Shown here: positions 42,297 through 50,562 of the stretch, piece by piece
Position numbering within the stretch: position 1 is the stretch's first letter
How the letters are laid out: every line of letters begins with the position of its first letter
NCBI RefSeq assembly: GCF_003387475.1
Contig: NZ_QUNO01000001.1
Coordinates: 124,001 to 188,000, forward strand
DNA: 64,000 nucleotides
Direction: 5' to 3'
DNA from: Kutzneria buriramensis
Lineage (GTDB): Bacteria; Actinomycetota; Actinomycetes; Mycobacteriales; Pseudonocardiaceae
Program-made: the position numbers and the translations under genes
The notes under the pieces: generated by a model
What the model was told of the DNA's origin: nothing
The model's input: the letters and a program-made list of their open reading frames with translations, nothing else
Databases searched by the model: none

Positions 42297-43480
42297 AGGC
42301 ACTGATCATCGGGGCCGGCATCACCGGCCCGGTCGCGGCGCTGGCACTGCGCAAGGCCGGCATCGAGGCCGAGATCTACGAGGCGTACGAGCAGCCCGCG
42401 GACGACGTCGGCGGCTGGCTGATGATCGCGCCGAACGGCGTCGCCGCGCTGGGCCTGCTCGGCCTGGACACCGACCTGCGCACCATCGGCCGGCCCAACC
42501 GGCGCATGGTGATGCTCGATGGCCGCGGCAAGCGGTTCGGCGCGATGGACGAGCTGGACGAGGACAACCCGAGCCAGCTCGTGCTGCGGCCCGACCTGTA
42601 CCGGCTGCTGGTCGAGCGCGCGGACGCCGCAGGCATCAAGATCCACCGCGGCAAGCGGCTGGTGGCCGCCGAGGAGACCGCGAACGGCGTCACCGTCCGC
42701 TTCGCCGACGGCAGCACCGCCGAGGGCGACGTGCTGATCGGCGCGGACGGCGTGCATTCGACGGTCCGCACGCTGATCGACCCGGACGCGCCCGGCCCCC
42801 GCTATACCGGCCTGCTCGGCTTCGCCGGCTACCTGCCGGGCAACGACTTCGGCCTCGACCGGGACGAGTTCTACTTCGCCCAGGGCAAGGGAGGATTCCT
42901 CGGCTACGCGCTCACCGCCGAGGGCGACACCGGCTGGTTCACCAACGTGCCCAGCGCGGAGCCGATCACCGGCGCGCAGGCCCGCGCCATCGGGGCCGAG
43001 GAGTGGCTGCGCCGGATGCGTGAGCTCTACGGCGACGACTACCCGGCGCACGACATGCTGGCCCGGTCCACGGCGGACGAGATGGTCGTGGTCGGCGGGA
43101 TGCACATCATGCCCAGCGCGCCGCGCTGGCACAGCGACCGCATGGTGCTGGTCGGCGACGCCGCCCACGTGCCGTCCAACAGCACCGGCCAGGGCGCGTC
43201 GATGTCCATCGAGAGCGCCATCGAGCTGGCCCGCTGCCTGCGCGACCTGCCGGCGCGGCAGGCCTTCGAGGCGTACGAGCGGCTGCGCCGGGAGCGGGTG
43301 GAGAAGGTCGCCGAGTACGGCGAGAAGGTCAACCAGGACAAGGTGAACGGCCGCGTCAGCCAGCTCGTGACCAGCGTGCTGGCGCCGATCGCGATGAAGC
43401 TGTTCATGAAGCCGGAGAAGATGTTCGGCTGGCTGCACCGCTTCCGCATCGACTGGGACGCGAAGGTCACCGCGGACTAG
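42293..43480 (+). CDS. FAD-dependent monooxygenase (PHBH/TetX-like)
   Basis: 395 aa. FAD-binding GAGITG near residue 8, DG motif in VLIGADGVHSTVR, and GD motif VLVGDAAHVPSNSTGQGASMSIESA. Such enzymes hydroxylate aromatics or inactivate antibiotics (TetX/Rox-like). PadR linkage suggests a drug- or phenolic-inducible detoxification pair; the substrate is unknown. Confidence 0.88.
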   Translation: MKALIIGAGITGPVAALALRKAGIEAEIYEAYEQPADDVGGWLMIAPNGVAALGLLGLDTDLRTIGRPNRRMVMLDGRGKRFGAMDELDEDNPSQLVLRPDLYRLLVERADAAGIKIHRGKRLVAAEETANGVTVRFADGSTAEGDVLIGADGVHSTVRTLIDPDAPGPRYTGLLGFAGYLPGNDFGLDRDEFYFAQGKGGFLGYALTAEGDTGWFTNVPSAEPITGAQARAIGAEEWLRRMRELYGDDYPAHDMLARSTADEMVVVGGMHIMPSAPRWHSDRMVLVGDAAHVPSNSTGQGASMSIESAIELARCLRDLPARQAFEAYERLRRERVEKVAEYGEKVNQDKVNGRVSQLVTSVLAPIAMKLFMKPEKMFGWLHRFRIDWDAKVTAD

Positions 43481-43491
43481 GGGGGAGGGCC

Positions 43492-43522
43492 GGTGGGGGC
43501 GCGCCGCGGGCGCGCCCCCACC
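43492..43522. terminator. Strong bidirectional terminator
   Basis: Perfect 14-bp GC stem (GGTGGGGGCGCGCC at 43492-43505, complement at 43509-43522) with a 3-base loop, between convergent monooxygenase and parC genes. Confidence 0.85.
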
Positions 43523-43529
43523 GATGAAC

Positions 43530-46013
43530 TCAGCCCCGTTCGACCAGGTGTCCCACCACGTCCGGGCCGGGGTGGGCGTGGCCGGAACCGTCGCGGCGCA
43601 GGTCCACCTCGGGCAGCTCCACCGACGAGCCGGTGTCCGTCGACCCGGCCGGCCGCGGACCGACCCACGCCAGCCGCAGGGCGTTCTCGCCCTTGAGGAA
43701 ACGGTGCGTCCGCACGCCGCCGGTGGCCCGCCCCTTGGCCGGGTACTCCTCGAACGGCGTCACCTTCACGGTGTTCCCGGTGGCGGTGACCACCATCGGC
43801 GCGCCGTGCTCCTCGTCATCGGTCCGGACCGCCGCGAAGAACAGCGTGTGCGCGCCGGCGGCGAGCTTGATGCCGGCCATGCCGCCGCCCTTGAGGCCCT
43901 GCGGCCGCACCAGACCGGCCTCGTAGCGCAGCAGCGAGGAGTCGGAGGACACGAACACCAGGGTCTCGCTGCCGTCGGTCAGCCACGTCGCGCCGACGAT
44001 CTCATCGCCGTCCTTGAGGGTGATCACCTCGAACTCATCCGACCGCACCGGCCACTCGGGGGCGCACACCTTCACCACGCCCTGCCGGGTTCCCACCGCC
44101 AAGCCGGGCGATTCGGTGTCGGTCAACGGCGCGATGGTCACGACCCGCTCGCCCTTGTCCAACGGCACCAGCTCGCTGGCGGCCATGCCGCCGCTCAACG
44201 ACACCGTGCCCACCTGCTCCGGCAACACCGGCAGCGGCAGCACATCCGTCTTGAACGCCCGGCCCTTGCTGGTCACCAACAGGATCTGGCCACGGGCCGT
44301 GGTGTGCACGACCGCCGCGACGGCGTCGTTGCGGGCGCGGCCGTTGCGCCGCCGCGCCTCGGACGCTTCCTCCGACTCGGCGGCGGTACGCGCCACCAGG
44401 CCGGTCGCCGACAGCAGCACCTGGCACGGGTCGTCGGCGACCTCCAGCGGGCCGGCCGGCTTGGACGCGGCCAGCACCTCCTTCAGGTCGCCGTCGATCA
44501 GCGCGGTCCGCCGCTCCCAGGACACGTCCTTGGTCACCTTGGACAGCTCGGTCGACACGACCTTCCGCAGCACCGCCGGGTCGTCCAGGATCTTGGACAG
44601 CTCGGCGATCTCCTCGGTCAGCTTCGCCTGCTCCGACTCCAGCTCGATCTTGTCGTACTTGGTGAGGCGGCGCAGCGGCGTGTCCAGGATGTAGCCGGCC
44701 TGGATCTCCGACAGCTTGAACTGCTTCATCAGGCCGTCGCGGGCGGCCTGCGCGTTGTCGCTGTTGCGGATCAGCCGGATCACCTTGTCGATGTCCAGCA
44801 GCGCCCGCAGCAGGCCCTCGACCAGGTGCAGCCGCTCCTCGCGCTTGCGCTTGCGGTAGCGGGTGCGGCGGGTGACGACCTCGTAGCGGTGCTTGAGGAA
44901 CACCTCCAGCAGGGCCTTGAGGCCCAGCGTCTGCGGCTGGCCGTCGACCAGCACCAGGTTGTTGATGCCGAAGGACTGCTCCAGCGGGGTCAGCCGGTAC
45001 AGGTCGGCCAGCAGCGCCTGCGGGTTCACGCCGACCTTGCACTCGATCACCAGCCGGGTGCCGTTCTCCCGGTCGGTGAGGTCCTTGACGTCGGCGATGC
45101 CGGTGAGTCGCTTGGACTTCGTCACCTCGTCGGTGATCTTCTCGATGATCTTCTCCGGGCCGACGCCGTACGGCAGCTCGGTCACCGTGATCGCCTGCCG
45201 GCCCCGGCTGCCCTCCAGCGGCCCGGTCTCCGCCCGCGCCCGCATCCGCACCACGCCGCGGCCCGTCTCGTAGGCCTTGCGCACCTCGTCCAGGCCCAGC
45301 AGCATGCCGCCGGTCGGCAGGTCCGGCCCCGGCACGAACTCCATCAGCTTGTCCAGCGAGGCGTCCGGGTGGCTGATCAGCCACCGCGCCGCCGCCACGA
45401 CCTCGCCCAGGTTGTGCGGGATCATGTTGGTGGCCATGCCCACCGCGATCCCGGACGTGCCGTTCACCAGCAGGTTCGGGAACGCCGCCGGCAGCACCGA
45501 CGGCTCCTCCAGCGACCCGTCGTAGTTCGGCCGGAAGTCGACCGTGTCCTCGCCCAGCTCGCCGACCAGCAGCATGGCCTCGTTGGACATTCTTGCCTCG
45601 GTGTAGCGCGACGCGGCCGGTCCATCGTCTGGGCTACCAAAATTACCGTGCCCGTCGATCAGCGGCGCGTTCATGGAAAAGTCCTGCGCCAATCGAACCA
45701 TTGCGTCGTAAATAGCAAGATCGCCGTGTGGATGGAATTTGCCCATCACATCCCCGACGACGCGGGACGACTTCACGTACGCGTGCGTCGGCCGGTAACC
45801 CTGCTCGTGCATCGAGTACAGGATTCGGCGGTGCACCGGCTTGAGGCCGTCCCGGGCGTCGGGCAGCGCCCGGGAGTGGATGACCGAGTACGCGTACTCC
45901 AGGTACGAGTCCTCGATCTCCGTCGTCACCGGGGTGTCCAGCACGGTGGCGCCCGCGCGGTCGAAGGCCGACGGGTCCACCTTGGTCACGGAGCCCTTGC
46001 TGCGGCGTGCCAT
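43530..46013 (-). CDS. parC: DNA topoisomerase IV subunit A (ParC-like, second type IIA topoisomerase)
   Basis: 827 aa. GyrA/ParC fold: N-terminal winged helix with catalytic Tyr137 in [10 protein letters not shown], coiled-coil gate, and a beta-pinwheel C-terminus lacking an intact GyrA box (QRRGGKG), favouring decatenase over gyrase. In the quinolone region [10 protein letters not shown], the residue at the E. coli Ser83 position is Leu, while Asp87's equivalent is kept. The codons for about residues 85-141 are strikingly AT-rich at position 3 (see 45589-45760). Operon-like with parE, 35 bp apart. Confidence 0.9.
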   Translation of the reverse strand: MARRSKGSVTKVDPSAFDRAGATVLDTPVTTEIEDSYLEYAYSVIHSRALPDARDGLKPVHRRILYSMHEQGYRPTHAYVKSSRVVGDVMGKFHPHGDLAIYDAMVRLAQDFSMNAPLIDGHGNFGSPDDGPAASRYTEARMSNEAMLLVGELGEDTVDFRPNYDGSLEEPSVLPAAFPNLLVNGTSGIAVGMATNMIPHNLGEVVAAARWLISHPDASLDKLMEFVPGPDLPTGGMLLGLDEVRKAYETGRGVVRMRARAETGPLEGSRGRQAITVTELPYGVGPEKIIEKITDEVTKSKRLTGIADVKDLTDRENGTRLVIECKVGVNPQALLADLYRLTPLEQSFGINNLVLVDGQPQTLGLKALLEVFLKHRYEVVTRRTRYRKRKREERLHLVEGLLRALLDIDKVIRLIRNSDNAQAARDGLMKQFKLSEIQAGYILDTPLRRLTKYDKIELESEQAKLTEEIAELSKILDDPAVLRKVVSTELSKVTKDVSWERRTALIDGDLKEVLAASKPAGPLEVADDPCQVLLSATGLVARTAAESEEASEARRRNGRARNDAVAAVVHTTARGQILLVTSKGRAFKTDVLPLPVLPEQVGTVSLSGGMAASELVPLDKGERVVTIAPLTDTESPGLAVGTRQGVVKVCAPEWPVRSDEFEVITLKDGDEIVGATWLTDGSETLVFVSSDSSLLRYEAGLVRPQGLKGGGMAGIKLAAGAHTLFFAAVRTDDEEHGAPMVVTATGNTVKVTPFEEYPAKGRATGGVRTHRFLKGENALRLAWVGPRPAGSTDTGSSVELPEVDLRRDGSGHAHPGPDVVGHLVERG
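45589..45760 (-). other. Low-GC3 tract in parC ending at the GyrA-intein insertion site
   Basis: Codons in this block (AAA TTC CAT CCA, GAT CTT GCT ATT, GTT CGA TTG, GGT AAT TTT GGT AGC CCA) contrast with the nearly pure G/C third positions on both sides. The tract spans the HPHGD and catalytic-Tyr region and stops about 14 bases past the Tyr/Thr codons (45602/45603), where mycobacterial GyrA inteins insert. No intein is present. Confidence 0.65.
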
Positions 46014-46048
46014 GTCTTGCCTGTTCTCCTACTCCGGAAGCGGACCGG

Positions 46049-49000
46049 TCAGATGTCGATCGCGGACTGGTCGACGCGGGCGGCCGACTCCACCAGCCAG
46101 TTGCGCCGGGGCTCCACCTTCTCGCCCATCAGCAGCTCGAGGGTCTGCTCGGCGGCGTCGGCGTCGTCCAGGGTGATCCGGCGCACCGAGCGGGAGGCGG
46201 GGTTCATGGTGGTGTGCCACAGCTCGTCGGCGTCCATCTCGCCCAGGCCCTTGAACCGGGGCACCGGGGTGACGACCTGCTTGCCGGCCTTCTCCAGCGC
46301 GGCCAGCTTGGTCTCCATCTCCCGCTGGGTGAAGGTGAAGATGGTCTCCGGGTTGCGGCCCTTGGTGGTGAGCTTGTGCAGCGGCGGCATGGCGGCGTAC
46401 AGCCGGCCGTCCTCGATCACCGGCCGCATGTACTTGGCGAACAGGGTGATCAGCAGCGTCCGGATGTGCGAGCCGTCGACGTCGGCGTCGGCCATCAGGA
46501 TCACCCGGCCGTAGCGCATCGCGGACAGGTCGAAGGTGCGTCCGGTGCCGGCGCCGAGCACCTGCACGATGGAGGCGATCTCGGCGTTGCGCAGGGTGTC
46601 GGCCAGATTCGCCTTCTGCACGTTGAGAATCTTTCCGCGCAGCGGCAGAAGTGCCTGGTACTCCGACACTCGCGCCATGCGCGCGCTGTTGTGGACGAAC
46701 ACGCCCGCTTCGAGGGCGAAGTTGTGATAGCCGTCCACGGTCAGGTCGTAGACGTCGGCGGTCTCGGCCAGGGGCTCGACGAACGCGACACGGTGATTGA
46801 CCAGTGTCGCCGCTTCGCGCAACCGTTCGAGATCGCCGTCGTAGGCCTCGAGCAGGCGGTCGAACCGGAGGCCGGTACGGGCTACGCGCGATCGCATCTC
46901 GTCGTAGGCGTGGGCCAGGTCGGCATCCGGGATCGACGCCAACTCGGCGACTCGCTTCAGTGCCGCAATCCGTCGGCCTTCGTTCTGCTGGGCGACCCGT
47001 TCGGCCCGCGGCACGGTCTCGACGTAGCGTGCGCGTCCGGCCTGCACCTTCGCGAGGTGACCGTTGCTTGGATCGGCGAGACGTTCCTTCATGTAGGCCG
47101 AATGCTGTTGGCCGAATTCGGGGTTCTTCGCGTGCCAGGCAAGGACGGCGTCACGCTGCCGTGCTCGTTCGGCCGGGTCGTCGAACTGGGCTTCGGTTGC
47201 CAGCGAACACCACGCCCGAAGCTTCTCGTTCTCCCATTGCTTACGGGACCGCTCGCTCCATTCGGTCCGGCGAGCGGGGTCGGCGAAGAAGGCGCGCACC
47301 CGTTCGGCAGCGGCGGCGCGATGCTCGGGGTGCGCCCAGTAGTCGGCCTGACGTTGCCGCATCTGCTCGGCGTACGCCGCCTTCTCCGCTGTGGTCAGCG
47401 CCGCGTACCAGTCCTGGAAGCCCTGCTCGATCCGCTCGCGGAAAGCGGGGTCGGCGTTGAGCGTGGCCAGTCGCTGCAAGCACGCCGCACGGAATTCAAG
47501 ATCCTGCCACTGGGAGGAAAGCATCGCGGACTTGAACTCGATTCCGCCTGCGGCCAGCCACGCCCGGTAACCCGCGTGCACGTGGTCGCCCATCATGGAC
47601 GCGTGCAGGGCGGCGTGATCGTCCCACGTCATCCTGCGAATGTTGCGCGGGTCGTTGTTCCGCTTGTTGACGTCGATGTGATGGCGCACGTTGCCGTTGT
47701 CGGCACGGTCGAGCCCGTGACGGAGGTTGTGGGCGTCGGCGAGGTAGTGGGTGTACACCCACTCGTCGCGGTCATTCATCCAGACGCGTTCGTAGCCGTC
47801 CAGCTTGTCGCCGGCAGCCTTCGCCGACAACGACCGGTACAGCGGCATCAGCGAGTCGCCCGCGGTCAGCTCGTCGGCTCGTCGGTACGAGCCGTCGCGA
47901 AGTCGGAACAGGTGGTCGGGTGTGCAGCGGACGGACTCGCCGTTGTCCAGAGTCACGCGGACCAGTGACGCCGCCCGCTTGGTGAGGCGCGGTTCGACAA
48001 GCGGCGCGACGACCACCCGCCCGGCCTTGTTGGTCGTGTATCCGAAGTGCGTGATGCCCTTGGCCCAGTCAGCGGCCAGATCGGCAAATGACCGGCTCTC
48101 ACCCGATGCCAGGGCGATCCTCGTGTCACCGGTGAAACAGCCCAGCGCGCTGTCGCCCTCCACGAGGAACAGCTCGCTACGCGAAACACCGGTGGTGCGG
48201 CAGTCGACCAGCTTCGGGGGCATGGCCGCGCCCTCGAGCGCGGTCTTGCGCCGGGCGGCGTCCTTCTGCTGCTTCTGGGTCAGCCGCACGCGCGCGGCGT
48301 CGACCACCTTCTGCAGCACGGTCTTGGCCTCGGTCTTGGTGCGGCGGTCCTCGGTCCACGCCTTCACCTGCCGCTCCACCACGCCCAGGATCACCTTGGT
48401 GATGCCGGCGGTGGACAGCTCGTCCTTGGTCTGCGACGTGAACTGCGGCTCCGGGATGCGCACGTGGATCACGGCGGTCATGCCCTCGAGCACGTCCTCC
48501 AGCGTGGGCATGTCCTCCTTGGGCTTGAGCAGCCCGCGGGTCTTGGAGATGGCGTCCTGCACGGCCTTGGTGACGGCCCGGTCGAAGCCCTTGCGGTGGG
48601 TGCCGCCGTGCATGTTGCGGATGGTGTTGGTGAAGCACTCCACCGTGCGCTCGTAGCCGGTGCCCCAGCGCAGCGCCACCTCGACCTCGGCGTGACGCTC
48701 CACTTTGGACCGCATCACGCCGTTCTCGTCGGCGGCGTTCTCGAAGTAGGTGCCGTCGCCGTTGATCAGCAGCGTGCCGGAGACGGGCTTGTCGCCGGAC
48801 GGCGTCAGGAAGTCCACCATGTCGGACAGGCCGTGCGGGTAGTGGAACGACTCCTCGACGATCGAGCCCTCGGTGGCGTCACGCAGCACGTAGGTCACGC
48901 CCGGCACCAGGAAGGCGGTGTTGCGCAGCTTGGCCCGCACCGCCTCGCGGTCCAGGGCGGCGCCGTTCTCGAAGTAGCGGGAGTCGTACCAGTACCGGAT

Positions 49001-49552
49001 GGACGTGCCGCTGGACTCGCCGCGCTTCATCTTGCCGGTGACCTGGAGCCCGGACTGCTGGGTGAACTTGGCCTTCGGCCCGGGCGCGTCGAACACGCCG
49101 GGCACGCCGTGCGCGAACGACATCTGGTGCACCTTGCCGAGCTGCTTGACCACGACGTCGAACCGGTGCGACAGGGCGTTCACGGCGGACGCGCCGACGC
49201 CGTGCAGGCCGCCGGACGTCTTGTAGCCGGAGCCGCCGAACTTGCCGCCGGCGTGCAGCCGGGTCAGCACGAGCTCCACGCCGGACAGGCCGGACTTGGC
49301 GTGCACACCGGTCGGGATGCCGCGGCCGTCGTCGTCGACCTGCACGCTGCCGTCGGCGTGCAGCGTGACCACGACACGCTTGGCGAAGCCGGCGATGCCC
49401 TCGTCGGTGGAGTTGTCGACCACCTCGGTGAACAGGTGGTTGATGCCGCGGCTGTCGGTCGACCCGATGTACATGCCGGGTCGCTTGCGGACCGCCTCCA
49501 GACCCTCCAGGTGCGTGAGGTCGTCGGCCCCGTAAAGAGTCTCAGCGGTCAC
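46049..49552 (-). CDS. parE: DNA topoisomerase IV subunit B (ParE-like) containing an intein
   Basis: 1167 aa; without the intein 683 aa, normal for ParE. GHKL ATPase at the N-terminus (EVVDNSTDEGIAG, TSGGLHGVGASAVNALS), transducer domain, then TOPRIM interrupted inside LVEGDSALG/SARM by a 484-residue intein (residues 472-955). The second half of TOPRIM resumes (LPLRGKILNVQ, ILMADADVDGSHIRTLL). It pairs with ParC to unlink daughter chromosomes. GTG 49552 has GGGAGA 8 bases upstream. Codons of the extein next to the intein's C-terminal junction are low in GC3. Confidence 0.95.
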   Translation of the reverse strand: MTAETLYGADDLTHLEGLEAVRKRPGMYIGSTDSRGINHLFTEVVDNSTDEGIAGFAKRVVVTLHADGSVQVDDDGRGIPTGVHAKSGLSGVELVLTRLHAGGKFGGSGYKTSGGLHGVGASAVNALSHRFDVVVKQLGKVHQMSFAHGVPGVFDAPGPKAKFTQQSGLQVTGKMKRGESSGTSIRYWYDSRYFENGAALDREAVRAKLRNTAFLVPGVTYVLRDATEGSIVEESFHYPHGLSDMVDFLTPSGDKPVSGTLLINGDGTYFENAADENGVMRSKVERHAEVEVALRWGTGYERTVECFTNTIRNMHGGTHRKGFDRAVTKAVQDAISKTRGLLKPKEDMPTLEDVLEGMTAVIHVRIPEPQFTSQTKDELSTAGITKVILGVVERQVKAWTEDRRTKTEAKTVLQKVVDAARVRLTQKQQKDAARRKTALEGAAMPPKLVDCRTTGVSRSELFLVEGDSALGCFTGDTRIALASGESRSFADLAADWAKGITHFGYTTNKAGRVVVAPLVEPRLTKRAASLVRVTLDNGESVRCTPDHLFRLRDGSYRRADELTAGDSLMPLYRSLSAKAAGDKLDGYERVWMNDRDEWVYTHYLADAHNLRHGLDRADNGNVRHHIDVNKRNNDPRNIRRMTWDDHAALHASMMGDHVHAGYRAWLAAGGIEFKSAMLSSQWQDLEFRAACLQRLATLNADPAFRERIEQGFQDWYAALTTAEKAAYAEQMRQRQADYWAHPEHRAAAAERVRAFFADPARRTEWSERSRKQWENEKLRAWCSLATEAQFDDPAERARQRDAVLAWHAKNPEFGQQHSAYMKERLADPSNGHLAKVQAGRARYVETVPRAERVAQQNEGRRIAALKRVAELASIPDADLAHAYDEMRSRVARTGLRFDRLLEAYDGDLERLREAATLVNHRVAFVEPLAETADVYDLTVDGYHNFALEAGVFVHNSARMARVSEYQALLPLRGKILNVQKANLADTLRNAEIASIVQVLGAGTGRTFDLSAMRYGRVILMADADVDGSHIRTLLITLFAKYMRPVIEDGRLYAAMPPLHKLTTKGRNPETIFTFTQREMETKLAALEKAGKQVVTPVPRFKGLGEMDADELWHTTMNPASRSVRRITLDDADAAEQTLELLMGEKVEPRRNWLVESAARVDQSAIDI
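46688..48139 (-). mobile_element. Intein in ParE with HNH homing endonuclease
   Basis: 484 aa, from Cys1 (48137-48139) to Asn484 (46688-46690), followed by extein Ser. Splicing blocks: A CFTGDTRIAL; B with TPDH at residues 73-76; F DLTVDGYHNFA; G VFVHN. All nucleophiles are present, so splicing should work. An HNH domain sits at residues about 153-175 (HHIDVNKRNNDPRN...DDHAALH), followed by a long Arg/Ala-rich helical region (residues about 185-400), probably DNA-recognition repeats. The insertion site in EGDSA-G is the same as in cyanobacterial GyrB inteins. Confidence 0.95.
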
Positions 49553-49635
49553 AGGGTCTTTCTCCCAGATCGTGGCTAGCCAATTCTTGAATTAACGCGG
49601 TCTCGGCCCCGAGGGTAGTCCCAGGGACCGACAGT

Positions 49636-50562
49636 TCAGCCGAGCAGCGCCAGCTCGGCCACGACGGCACGGTGGTCGGTGCCCGGCAGCAGGTGCTCGC
49701 TCGCGGACACCGCGGCCAGGCCGGGACCGTGCAGCACGTGGTCGATCTGGATCAGCGGGAACGCCGACGGCCAGGTCGGCGCCCACCCTCGGCCCAGCTC
49801 GGCGTGCGTGTCGATCAACCCGGCCGCCAGCAGCGAGCGCAGCGGCGAGTGATCGACGGTGGCGTTGAAGTCGCCGAGCACGACGACGTTCCGGCCGGCA
49901 GTGGCCCGCAGCGCCGACATGTCCTGGGCCCAGAGCCCCGGGCCTCCGACAGGATAGTACGTGTGCACGCCGGTTATCGGGATGTCGTGGCCGGACACGG
50001 TCACCGTGATCTGCGTCTGCGGCCACGTGGTGGGCAGGTTCGCGGGCCCGCCGTGGGTGATCGGGAACCGGGAGAAGATGGACGTGTCGTTCTCCGGGTG
50101 CAGCTCCCGATAGGGCATGAGCTTGGCCATGCCGGCCTCGTCCAGGGCCTTGATCGCGGGGGCGTCCAGCTCCTCCAGGGCCAGCACGTCCAGGTGCTCG
50201 TCCTTGGCCATCGACACCAGCGCGAGCGGGTCGACCTGGCCTCGGTGGGTGTTGCAGGTGCCGACGCGGATATGCACAGCGTCGGCCGGGATGGCCGGCC
50301 GGTTGGGTACGAACCGGGGCACGATCCAGGCCACTTGCAGCACCAGCAGCGCCGCCGCGGCCACGGTGAGCCACCGGCCGCGCAGTGCGAGCAGCGTCAC
50401 CAGCACGGCCGCGGTGAGCAGCGCGAAGTAGGGCAGCAGCGCGATGGGCAGCGCCAGATAGGTGCCGTCGTCGAAGCCGAAGATCCGGGTGACGGCGAGC
50501 ACGGTGGCGCAGGTCAGCGGCGCGGCGCAGGCGATCAGCGCCGCGGTTCGGCCCCGGTTCAC
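49636..50562 (-). CDS. Membrane-anchored endonuclease/exonuclease/phosphatase-family protein
   Basis: 308 aa from GTG 50562, overlapping the previous stop. Three N-terminal membrane helices (residues about 8-85), then an EEP domain: GTCNTHRG, catalytic Glu in ALEELDAP, GDFNATVDHSPLR, and the Asp-His pair GTDHRAVVAEL. The active site should face the outside, as in actinobacterial vancomycin-resistance-associated VanJ-like and teicoplanin-resistance proteins, which have this layout. Substrate unknown; possibly a lipid pyrophosphate. Confidence 0.85.
   Translation of the reverse strand: MNRGRTAALIACAAPLTCATVLAVTRIFGFDDGTYLALPIALLPYFALLTAAVLVTLLALRGRWLTVAAAALLVLQVAWIVPRFVPNRPAIPADAVHIRVGTCNTHRGQVDPLALVSMAKDEHLDVLALEELDAPAIKALDEAGMAKLMPYRELHPENDTSIFSRFPITHGGPANLPTTWPQTQITVTVSGHDIPITGVHTYYPVGGPGLWAQDMSALRATAGRNVVVLGDFNATVDHSPLRSLLAAGLIDTHAELGRGWAPTWPSAFPLIQIDHVLHGPGLAAVSASEHLLPGTDHRAVVAELALLG

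Noticed and set aside
45589-45760. A second intein hidden in parC
   Set aside because: The extein reads continuously through [10 protein letters not shown] with no inserted residues.
43524-46514. A 996-codon open frame antisense to parC/parE
   Set aside because: Low-complexity His/Arg/Leu-rich translation; it spans two conserved genes on the other strand.
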